The position numbers and the translations under genes were made by a program. The notes under the pieces were generated by a model that ran no database searches, had not been told where the DNA came from, and worked only from the letters and a program-made list of their open reading frames with translations. Below are positions 49,601 to 61,400 of a DNA stretch of 64,000 nt, in pieces. Source of the stretch: Phoronis australis (taxonomy: Eukaryota; Phoronida; Phoronidae); assembly GCA_002633005.1 (NCBI GenBank), contig NMRA01000131.1:361798-425797 (forward strand), read 5' to 3'. Position 1 is the first letter of the stretch, and the number at the start of each line of letters is the position of its first letter.

Positions 49601-52370
49601 GAACCTGCTATCCTGGTATCTTACGGATGCTGCAGGATGAGGATACGCAACTGGGCACATACACAGTCAGCAGCCCAGTGGGCATCACTTATTTCCTGCA
49701 GAGAGACCAAGGAGAATTTTCCCAACGTGATCAAACCAAAAGGTTCAAAAAGCCTTCTGAGTGTAGATAGATAGGGCACAAGACACGTCATTCAAATTTT
49801 GACGGGCCACTGCAAACTAGTTTGACACAGACACATTACTGGGTATATGGGGAGCCCAGTGTGTCCTGGGTGTGGTACTGAATGTAGAATCCCCTAAACA
49901 CGTGGTAGAGTCTAGCCCAGCATTTTATAGGCTAAGGAGCAACCTACTGGATGGCACTGTTACATGCCTACAACATATAGTGCATGGCAACAAATGGAAA
50001 CGTCTGTCCGTTTTCTTAAAGGAGACTGACAGACTTGAAAACTTCCTCCACGAAGAACCAAAATGGGGCTCTCGTGCTTTAGCTCAGGTGTTTTGTGCAA
50101 TGGGCCCAACCATGAGGCCTGCACAGGTCAGGCCACCTACACTGTTTTTTTTACAGCCATCAACACAAAAACAAACAAAACTGGCACTAGTAGGTGCCAC
50201 AGTAGGTGGAGTCATTGGAAAATCATCGTCAGCTGTCTTCTTCACAGCAAAAACATATATGCCAATTTTCAAAATCATCCCTTGAGCTGTTTGGTTGATA
50301 GAAGGGCGGACGCTTAAAAACAGATGCGAAAACAGTAAAAATGGCCACTAGGTGGCACAGAGTAGCTCGAATCCGTCCGAAAATGGGAGGATGACATCAT
50401 CTCACTATTAGATGCCTAACTGCCAAATGTTATGAAAATCTGTTGAGGACCTCCGAAGATACAGACAGGTAAGTGAAAAAAACTAAAATTGCCACTAGGG
50501 GGCACACTGGTGGTCGGAGATGTCCGAACTGCGTCATCATCTGCTGTCAGCTTTATAGAAACACATCTGCAAAATCTCATCAAGTCATGTGAGGAGTTTA
50601 GGAGAATTACAGCTGCAGACACCGGACACCCAGACAGAGATGACAGCAATGTGCAACCACACATAAATATGTCGGCGCACAAAAATCAACTTCTACAGGC
50701 TATCTGCTTTCAAAATATATATACTTTTGCAGAGTTAAATACTTTTGTAAACATTTAGATAAATGCACTAATAAGGCTTCGTAAACCTTAATCATCTGCT
50801 TAATCAGAAAAGCTCAAGAGTAATCTTTGCTGGTAAACATTTCTTAGGGCAAGTCATGGCTTTTTAAATTTTCTGTTGTGAGGAACCATAACCAACCTTG
50901 GGCCTAGGTATCGCTTTCTGTGGTGCACCACTCTGCATTTTCTTCATAGCTGCGTAATACTTCTTTTGATCCTCAGTCATGAACATCTCCAGTGAACCCC
51001 CTCCTGCGTAAATAAACAACAGGTATGTTAACATCCTCAAAGAGCAGACAGAAGGCCACTAAATAAAAGGCAAACAATATTTTGTTGAAAACATGTTTAA
51101 CATCAGGCAATAAAATCCTTTGGATTTAAATTGGGTTAAAATTCCTTCATCAAACCTAAGTTTCCTGAAGAAGTAATAAATTTGAGCTGAACTTCTACAA
51201 TACAATATTTTTCTTTTAGCAGATGGGTGAAAATGTTTACCAGTATTCATAGAATGTCAAAATCACTGAAGACAAAAGGGTCTTCCCTTGAACCACACTC
51301 ACAACCATAATATGTATAACAAGATAGATTGTTCTTTGAAACACTGCACACATAATTTAATTGTCTGTGTTCCTTCATTCCTATCCAAAGACAGATAGAG
51401 CAAGTGCAAATAATGTTCTATATTCAACGAAGTTGGGACTGCAATATTCAGTTTAGCAAAGCGCCATCTGGTGGTGCCTTGAATACAGTACCAATGTCAC
51501 AACAAACCTAACACCGTTAGTCATTTTTCGTAGAACATAAAAAGAAATGTAGTCCAATCCCCATAGATACATCCTTATCGCACTACAGTCGAACCTTTAA
51601 CAATGAATGTACTTCATAACATTCCATCATTTAAAATGTTCAACTGTATTGTAGACACAGGTAGATTTGGATATAAGTGAATAGCATTTAAAACACTGAC
51701 GAATTTAGAAACCTGCTGGGAGGGCTCATTGAAACAGGTTCAACTGTATAGACTATACTGTCCCTGTAACATTGTCTCATAAAGGATCCTAAAACACGTC
51801 ATACAAACAGAGCAGTCAACATTGGTCACAAGTATAATTGTATAGTAAGTCAGGGCATATACAATTACTTCAGTCTAAACTTTCACCATGTCATGGTGTA
51901 ATATCAGGCACATCAAACTAGTAGACAGATTATTAGCAAATAAATCAAGTAAATTATAAAAACACAAAGAAAATAGCAATACATTACACAATATCTTGGT
52001 CACATAAACAGGCCATGCAGTGATCCATGCTGTAACAAAGTCAAATACATTCAAATCTCCATGGTAACAAAATGATCAGTTGACAGACTATTTTTTGTTC
52101 ATGGTACATGACAGAACATTCCAGAACATTAAATGTATTTTCGGTTCTAAAAATAACCCAAAACCACTTGTACCAAACATTTCTCAATTACTTAGCAGAT
52201 TGTTAATCGTTTAGCAACTCAAGGTCACATCAAGAGAGTTGGGATAACTGGGTGCAGAAAGGGAGTCGGGATAACTGGGTGCAGAAACATTTCCAATTTC
52301 TATTTAGACAACAACAATCACAAGAACTTAAGTAACACCAACACTAACACACAAACACATTGACACGCGA

Positions 52371-52437
<67 letters not shown>

Positions 52438-55400
52438 AACAAACAAACACACCACATATCAAAACTTTGTAACAGGGATGAGCCCCTCATGGTTTCTTGC
52501 ACTAACTACACAATTCAACTGAAGATTATTAGTCAAGAGTAATCAACAAAATTAGTTTCAATGCTATCTAGTGCGGACACAAGCATGCTCTCTCTCGCAG
52601 TTTACCTTCCGCGCCGTGTAAGGAAATAAAGGGTATTTATACTAGTGGGTCAACTACAGAGGGCGTGAGCTAGGATGATCAAAGATTCACAAGCAATTAA
52701 AGTTTCACAGTACTTGCACCCTGTTGGGATTTCATTCCTTAATTTATTAATTAGAGGTTTTCAGCAACCTAGGTAAATTTCATATTTTTTCAAGAGGCAC
52801 CTCTGTTTAGGTGGCTGTTGTGGACAGAAATACAAAAGATGAAAATTGAAAAAAGTCAACGATACAACAAAATGTGTCGAACCCCCTTAGACTGAATTTT
52901 AAGCATCATATTTTCCAAAGTTGGCTCTACCAATTTTGATTATGTTGCAAGCAGTTTATCCCGTTCAATCTGCCATATTTTTTATCACATCACGTGACCT
53001 AATGAATATATGTCCGAAAAGATTTCTGCCCTGACTGGTACTCAAACCCAGAACCTTCTGCTAACCGTGAAGATGCTCTAGCCACTGAGCCATCGGGACC
53101 ACTGGTCAAACACATGGGTAAGATGTTCACTGCAAAGTCTGATTGAATTTCTGTGTTTGACCAGTGGTCCCGATGGCTCAGTGGCTGAAGCATCTGCACG
53201 GTTAGCTGAAGGTCCTGGGTTCGAGTCCTGGTGGGGGGGGCAGAAATCTTTTCGGACTTATATTCATTAGGTCACGTGATGTGATCAAAAAGATGGCGAA
53301 TTGAATGGGATAAACTGCTTGCAACATATTCCTCGCCTCACTGAAAAAGATATATATATATACAATTTTGATTAGTAAAATAACTCAACAAAAGGATTAA
53401 GGTTATGTCGGACCCTACCAAAATGTGCAGATAAGACAAACTTCAGAATGTCATATCTCAGAATGGCTGATTGGATTCAGATAAAAATTTCAGATACTAT
53501 AATGCTAAGTTTATGCACAGGTCTTCAAAGCGCTATTACGAATTATTTTTAAAATGTTTCATTTTTGCATAACAAGCTATAAAAAGGACCTCAATGATCT
53601 ATGTGAAAAATATTTAAAAGTTGCATAAAGAAAAAACAAAATAAATTAAAAAAATTAAGTGTTTTTGAGATTTCTTCTAGGACACGTATATTAAACAAAA
53701 TCTGGCCAAGTTAATGATGCTATTGTAAATGTATACTAAAAAGACAGACATCTGACCCAGTTAGTGGCATGGTGGTATACGAAGTCAAACATCTACAACA
53801 GACTTTCCACTGTCAGAAAACAATGCACTTTTACTGAGTTAAATCTAAGGTTTTGTAGACATTTGGCTAAATACGAAAACTTGTCAATAAGATCCAACAT
53901 AATGTTAACGATGAGGGAATTTTGATATTATCATTGTCATTGTTTGTATAACACAGTTATCAGAATATAAACATTAAGAAAAATTTTTGCTTTTCAAAAA
54001 GCACCAGACCTTGGCTGAACTGATGGCATGTTAAATCGGTGAACGCATATCTCAAAATGCGTTGAGGTAAAGACCAGAATCAACTATATGCTTTTTTCAG
54101 CCTTGCCTTACTTTATGAAAAAATCGAGCAAACGTGACTTTTACAGACAGTACTCTGAATCTTTGATACACTCCAGCCAACAATATCTAATAGGGGAAGA
54201 TGAGATGCCATCATCAGAGAAGCTATGTCAATAGTGAAGACTTAAAACATGACATGGCATCTGTTTCATGATAGTGACGTAACACTTAAGACAGAAACTT
54301 GGACTTACGGTCCCAATTTACAATTTGTGAATGAAAATTTAGCCAAGACCAAATTTCCCTCTTAACTCTCAAGACATTTTTCATGAAACAGATACTGTTA
54401 CTTATCTCTGAGAAAGTTTGAGAGTGGTAAACTTTATAACATTTAGAAACCTTAATAATGGCCTTTTCAATCAGGAACATGGATATAGTCAAGAAGAGAC
54501 AGGGGGTAACTTTTCCACCAATTTTGATTGTGGGCATTTCCAAACTCATAAATAGTGAATTGTTTTGTGAACATGATCCCAAGACCTCAGCTAAAATGAA
54601 CGCTATAGAAGTCAAAACAATGATAAAAAAGAGACGGAAAGAGAAGAAATTGGAATAAATTGAATAAGAGGAAAACTCCAACCCCTACACCGGTGCAGCC
54701 CCACTCCCTCATTGAATTGCCCAATGATAAGCAGGCAGTGTAGCATTACTCAATTATTGGGCTGATCAATGATAAGCAACCATTGTAGTCATGTCCCATT
54801 TCAGTTCAACAGCATCATCCCAAACAAGATCTTCAAAGCAGCACCAATATCAGTGTCTAGAACCTTTTTATCATAGGAGAGAACATAAAGGGAGGGAAAC
54901 CCGTAACCACAGACATTTGTCCAATTTTCCAAATCATTTAATATGTGTCTGTATTACGATTCACAACACAAATTTAAACTGGTAAGTTTAAAATTTAAAA
55001 ACCAGTAACCACAGTAATCAAGCTGAAGATTAAGTGCCTGACAAAAGTGAAGCACTGTGGGTAAATAGCTCAATTTCTCATACACATTTTGATTTATTTC
55101 AGGATGAGGCCATAGAGAGTAAAGGTTGATTATAACAGGGAGAGGAATTCTAAGATGACACAATATAGTCAGACAAGGGAAGGGAAAGGGTTGTGAGTAC
55201 AACAATTAATACAAATATGTCATCATAATTATCTAAGTTAGAAGCAAGGAAAATCAAAGGACTGGCTATTTGTCTGTTTGAATCCCAATGTTCACAATCT
55301 AGTTACTAAATGCTCTTGAACTCATGTAATGTACTTTTACCCAGCGTTCCCTTCCTTGTCAATAAAGGCTGCAGAGGGCAACAAATTTAACATTAAAGAT

Positions 55401-58400
55401 GCATAGTCTCATTAAATTGTAAATATACCAATGAGGTATGACTTTATAAACACTCCCAGGTCCTCCAGTGTGCCACAAACCACCCCAGAGCCAGTTACCA
55501 TTACAATCTCGCTAAAGTCTCGTTTTGCAAGCCTTTTTATGAAAATAATATTTCATCATGGCAGACAAAAACCCGATGGCAGCCAAGAGAACAGAGAAGG
55601 CACATAATTTCATTTTGCTGTCAACTTGGACAATATTCAGAATCAAGCCATTTTGCATCGGGTAGTGCAAATTATAAGAGTTTGCACACATTTCTCATCC
55701 ACATTTCTTAAGACAACATGGGAATCCTAGGGAAACCCCCACAGCATTGGCGTTACCCTAATGAAACAAGGAGCAGTTTCTTTTCACTATCAAATAACAA
55801 TGCATAATATTTGGAATTACTAGGGTTTTTATGTGTTCACTTTGTTTTTAAGTGTATTAGTTGTGGTGTTTTCTTTAAAACTGCAATTTTTTATAAATTG
55901 TTTCTTTTCCTGATTATACTTAGTATCTTTTACACACACAGAGAGTTCTCCGGGAAGTCACTAGGTGGTGCTTGCTACAAATTTAAATATTCACGGTTTA
56001 ATGAGACATAGCATCTTTAAGGGCAATGGTAAACAGAGAACAGCCAACTGTGCTGCCTACCTCAAGTGAACCATAGTTGAGCTAACAGCCGATGGCAAGG
56101 TGTGGAAATATGGCAAAATCAAACCGCATTCATTCAATTCCTTTCGGCTTCATTGATGTGACCTGTCAGTTCAGCTGAGGTTCACAATGAGCAGACAGCT
56201 CAGTTAATAGCTACCTGTCTACGTTGGCTCTAACATAACAGAAAAGCAGAGTTGAACCAACAGAAATAACGAAGACCTATTCTGGCTTGTAAAACAATAC
56301 ACCTCTTATCAACTGACTAAGAATCAAAACATGTAGAGCCTAGTGTTTTAAACTCAGTGGATACTTATCTTGTTCTTTTGAGCATTGAAGTTCTCGATGA
56401 TGACACCAATGAAAAGGTTAAGCGTGAAGAATGCACCGAAGACAATGAAGATGACAAAATAGATAAGCATATACCAACTGGCTTCCCTCACAGGCTGTTT
56501 GTCTTCCTGTGGAAGGAATGTGCAACAGTCTTTGACATCATGTAGACAACAAAGCAACTCTATGTTTGTGCTGCTCATTTATGTCCAGATAATCAGACTT
56601 TAGTAGAAAACAACAATGGCACCACTGATACACGATTTCTCTTCTATTCTGATGAAATCAATGACATACTTTGGGATGAATTTAAAAGACAAAATCATTT
56701 TACTGTCAGTCATCTAAAGGAAAATTGCATTCATCAAATTTTTCATTTAACTTAAAATAGGTGATTCTCCCATTGACAAAGTTTTACAAATTGTCAATAA
56801 TAGGTAAAAATAAATTGTAATGAAACATTAAAAGTTGGTGCAGTGTACAGCACTGATATAGATTACAAAGCATTGTGCAGATTTAAAGTTGTAATGTGTA
56901 ACCATGGAAACAGTTTGAAGCTGATGAAGTTCAGTCACGAATTTATTAACAAAAAGTTGATTGACAAGATGACCAATACCCGGGGCATTACAGTCACACT
57001 TCTGATGTGAAAGGGACCACCAAGGATTTGAAAGTTTTCAATGTCAGACCATCGGGTATTAAAATAATAAGTAAACTTATACGACTCATGGGACCCTGTT
57101 TCAAGAAACTTTTTCTGTCTCAGACCAAAGTCGGGCGAACTTAAGACGACATTGTCTTATCACTGTTTCATGAAATTTCTGAAGACTAAAATTAAGACCA
57201 CAATCAGTCTAAGCAAGCTAAGATAAAAAATTAGCCCCCTTTGGCAAAGGCTCAAGAATGAACTTTTGGTCTAAATGACATTTCCCAGCCAGGGTCTTCT
57301 CACTTAAGCACTTAACATCCCATCTGTATCCAAAATGTTGTATATAAATACCCATTTAGAGTTTCAAGACCAAGATTATTCTGAAACCGTTTTTCACAAA
57401 CCACCTCACTTAGTTTTATGAATTTGCAACAGGTTAAAATCGGACGTAATTAGTTAAGACTGAAGATCAAGGAGTGGACTACGTGATCATGAAATGGTCT
57501 TTAACCACTTCTGTTTTCGGCCTTAACATACACAAATTTTTGGTCTTAAATCTAAGGCACTTTTCATGAAACAGGCCCTTGGTCACACAAATACTTACCC
57601 CCATAGCATCTTCAGCGTCTGCCATAATTGGAAGCCAGCCTTTGAACGTTGCCTGAATATCAAATACACCAATCATACTCAATTTGGTTAGCAGTAAAGC
57701 ATTTTTGACCCACAAAAGTTCCAAAATTTCATTTCACGTTTTAACGGGCACCCCCCAATTTTATATGACCAAGACTTCCTTGGAAGTGCTTGTGTTTTTG
57801 TGAATGCCCATCTCGCCACTTTTAGCTCCCAAAACAAAACAAAACTTGCAGACCTTACAGTGACAGAGTTTGAGCAGCACACTGCCTTATTCAGGCGGGA
57901 AAATACCTGCAGTTTCATTCACTGTCTAGGTCTTATTTGACTCTAGTCCAAAGCATTTCCTTGAATCAACCATTTCCAGCAAATTTCATGTTTAAGTAGC
58001 CATACCCCATGTAATGCTTACCCCCCACCCCAATGTTTGTGTTCTTCAATTTAGCACACACCTCGCAATGTTTGTGTTTGCCAATTTAAGCATCTTGGGC
58101 GTTACTAAATTTATTAAACAAGACCCACACTAATGACAGATAGAAATTTATATTTTAATTGAACTCTTCAAACTGATAATAATTGTAGTCAAAGATATAA
58201 AATTATTTTAATTATAATAACCGTAATGCAATTAAAGCAATAATACTATGTATTAAAGAGTTACGTTCTGAATCAGTTCTGGCATCAAGTCAAAGTATGA
58301 CACGAAGTCAAACAATCTCGATATCAAGGTAGAATATCATCAATTAATAATGCTTATTTTTTTTGAAAATACAGAATATGGTTATCTTGGAGAGGCATTT

Positions 58401-61400
58401 TTCCATATTAATTACTGTTCCCTCAACGTGTATCTACTATCCATAGAATGATAGAATGTGATGTAAATGGCTGAACTAAGGTTCTACATTCACTATCTAT
58501 TGATCAATCACTGATGACACATACAATGTTCCTAACCTACACACACCATGTTCATGACCGACACACACCATGTTCATGACCGACACACACCATGTTCATG
58601 ACCGACACACAACCTCTTCATGACCGACACATACGAAGTTCATGAGCAACACATACCATGTTCAAGACCGACACATACAATGTTAAAGACCGACACATAC
58701 CATTTTCAAGACCGACACATACCATGTTCATAACCGACACATACCACGTTCATGAGCAACACATACTATGTTCAAGATCGACACACATCATGTTCATGAC
58801 CAACACATACCATGTTCACGACTGACACATACCATGTTCATGATCGACACACACCATGTTCATGACTGACACATACCATGTTCCCGACGGACACATATGT
58901 TCATGACTAACACATACCATGTTCATCACCAACATATATCATTTTCAGAAGCCTTTCAAGTCACTTTGTACTGTTCCGTGAAAAGTGTCTTCACACCAGG
59001 GGAACAGCAATCAACACGGAAAAATATAAAATGTCTCTCCAAGATAACCAGGGATCTGCATTTGTGCTGAACATGTCATCAAAAAATGGTTGCAATCCCG
59101 TTTAAAAAATTATTAGTACTATCTTTGCAGTTGGATAACTGATGGTAATTCACATGAAAATTACGTACGATTTGAAGCAGTGCCAAGTAAGCCTTGCCCA
59201 CGTCATCGAAGTTGATATCTGAGTTCTGCCATGTGTAGTTATTTGTTCCATTTGCCTGCTCTAAACATTCCATCTTGTTTGCAATGATGGAAGCATTAAC
59301 ACGGTTGCCTTCAAAGTCGACACATTTGTAGAACTGACCCTTGAAGAACTGGACACCCATGATGGCGAAGATGAGCCAGAAGACCAAAATAACCACCATC
59401 ACATTATAGATTGAGGGAACGGCCTGAATCAGTGCATTGACTACCACCTGCAACATGACAATATCAACATTAGCCGTGTATTACAAAATATACCCGAAGG
59501 CACCAGATTAAAGCTTGGCAAATCATGGTTGGCAGCAGCGGAAACCACAGTAGAAAGAGTGTGTGAGCTGGATCTGGTTTGCAGAGGAGAAGAGTATATG
59601 AAGGTGGATGACAAAACAGCTTGCAGATTCACCAGGGTTGTCATTACTATAGGCCGAGAGTGTCATGACAGGGCGGCCTGTGCAGTTAACAGTGAAGTTC
59701 TCGAGCTGGTCTATGAAAATTGTAGTGAGGGAGATGCTGTGGTGTACACTGACAGATCGGTTAAAAAAGGAGAAAGACCTGGATGGAGCTATGTAGTCAA
59801 TGTGGATGGTACAATAGTAGCGGAAAATGGTGAGGCATATGAGCTAACAACATCTAGTATGAAAATGGAGGAGGTTGCTGCTGAAAAGGCACTTGCATGG
59901 CTACAGGAAAGCACTCATACCTGTGCAGTTATTGTGACAGAGTCTCAGAGCATGCTGTGAAAAATGAAAAAGGGATATCTCAAACCCAAGTGGCTGCTGT
60001 ATTTACAAAACAGTGGACTGAGAAAGCTGACTTGGATATTCTCCCCTGGGCATGCCGGAGAAAGCTGACAAGTTAGCAGGAAATGCACCAATACAGTGCG
60101 CCCTCAGATTGGGAGAGAGTGAGATTCTTGGAGGATATGGAGAGGTGGAGCCAAAGGAGAAGGGAGATGCAATTGACAGAATGCAGCTGTTTGGATGATA
60201 TGAGAGAGGCCGCGGAGTTGATAGCTGGTTGCATGGCCAGGCAAGACGACTGTGTGTCAGAATAAATATTGATTAAGTAATTAGTAAGAATAGATCCATT
60301 TTAAGTTGCCCAAAATTTGTTCATATGTACTTTTAAATCATGGGGTCAGACTTGTTGACATTTATTTTAACGTCAAAATCTATTTTTAGATGGTGTTTAC
60401 AACTTTGGGTTCTGGGGTCAAAGTATTCTAGAGATTCTAGAATATTCTGAGAACAAATTGTAATAGCCAATAATATGAGTGGATATGATCATGTGGTTTT
60501 TATTAGCCAATCACTAAATAAGTGGAATGTTATATTATGGGCTGAAATCACCAAGATAATTAGATGCACTATAGTAGTTGAAGCATAAGGACTTGCTACA
60601 GTGTACAGAAGCAATTGTATGACAGAGCCATCTCGTGGAAGATTCTAGAAAGGATCTTGGCAAGGGCAAGGGTTAACGAACAGGAAGTTAACTAAAAGCT
60701 TGTCACTTGTATTGTGGGTAGTAAGATACTACCTGAAGTGTTGCGTCATCAGCCCGAGACTGTGACCAGCAAGAAGATTCGCGGGTAGAAGAAATTGCCT
60801 GCAAGTGTTGCGTCACCAAAGACGGTGACCAGCAAGTACACTGTCGCTATACAGTGTGTGTAGTTCGAAGATTCACCAACAGGACAGACATCCAACAAGT
60901 GGAGAGTCCTAGCTTGGACAGCAGATAAGACATTTGATCGTTTTGGTTGTTTGATTAAAGTAATCTTTAAAGAGGGCTCTAGTGTAGTTACTCTTTGTAG
61001 TTGATTACTTAATTAACAATAGGTTTCATTTGTCTAATTAGGGGTTATCATATAATAAATTAATTACTGGATTTGATTATTCACTCTCCATCTACGCACA
61101 ATCTCAAAGCATAGCTACCTTTTAAACAAACCCACAGTCAAACATCTGACACTGTGTAATCCGCCACTGGTTGGAGTGATTAGTCAAAGGACCTTGTCTG
61201 ACCTGATGGCATGGAAAGCTGAGCATCTATGGGTCTGCCTCGAGTGTGACAACACTGGTTCTGCACCCAAGTTATACCCAAGTAATGCAAAATATTTACA
61301 ATCAAACCTTGTACCAGTGATAAAAATACATGTCTCACAAGCTCATTACACGAAATGAAAAGGAGACCGAGGCTGTTGAAATAAGATCATTTATAATAAC

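Larger units (their letters stand above)
52942..53327. mobile_element. Palindromic tRNA-derived element, copy 2
   Basis: 386 bp with arms 52942-53114 and 53152-53327 and a 37-bp spacer. The outer arms (ATGTTGCAAGCAGTTTATCC and complement) differ from those of copy 1. The next block CACGTGACCTAATGAATAT and the tRNA-like block inside are shared. Each arm carries a tRNA-like sequence with A box GGCTCAGTGG and B box region, pointing inward to outward: minus in the left arm, plus in the right. The right arm is best preserved (GGTTCGAGTCC perfect); the left has GGTTTGAGTAC. Confidence 0.8.
51008..56368 (-). other. AT-AC intron (U2-type) before the inactivation gate of gene A
   Basis: The intron begins ATAAGTAT directly after AAC AAG. 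This matches the U1 consensus at every base except the first (G to A). The best 3' end is TTTATTTAC followed by GCAGGAGG; joining there gives [16 protein letters not shown], close to arthropod Nav ([12 protein letters not shown]). Vertebrate SCN4A intron 21 has an AT-AC II intron spliced by the major spliceosome at this position in the III-IV linker. A GT-AG reading shifted four bases at both ends (ATAA/GTATCC with TTTACGCAG) also keeps frame and would give NKIRGGS, but its donor is much weaker. The 5.4-kb intron holds a palindromic tRNA-derived element and a CA repeat. Confidence 0.75.

Noticed and set aside
51003-56365. GT-AG reading of the intron before the inactivation gate as the primary model
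   Set aside because: Frame is kept, but the donor ATAA/GTATCC is weak while AAG/ATAAGTAT is ideal except for the first base. The AC end gives the expected AGG-SLEMFM and matches the known AT-AC II intron. Kept as an alternative.
58516-58945. Possible CRISPR-like array (22-bp unit)
   Set aside because: Units are contiguous with no unique spacers, in a eukaryotic intron. It is a minisatellite. The same holds for the 59-bp array at 62359.
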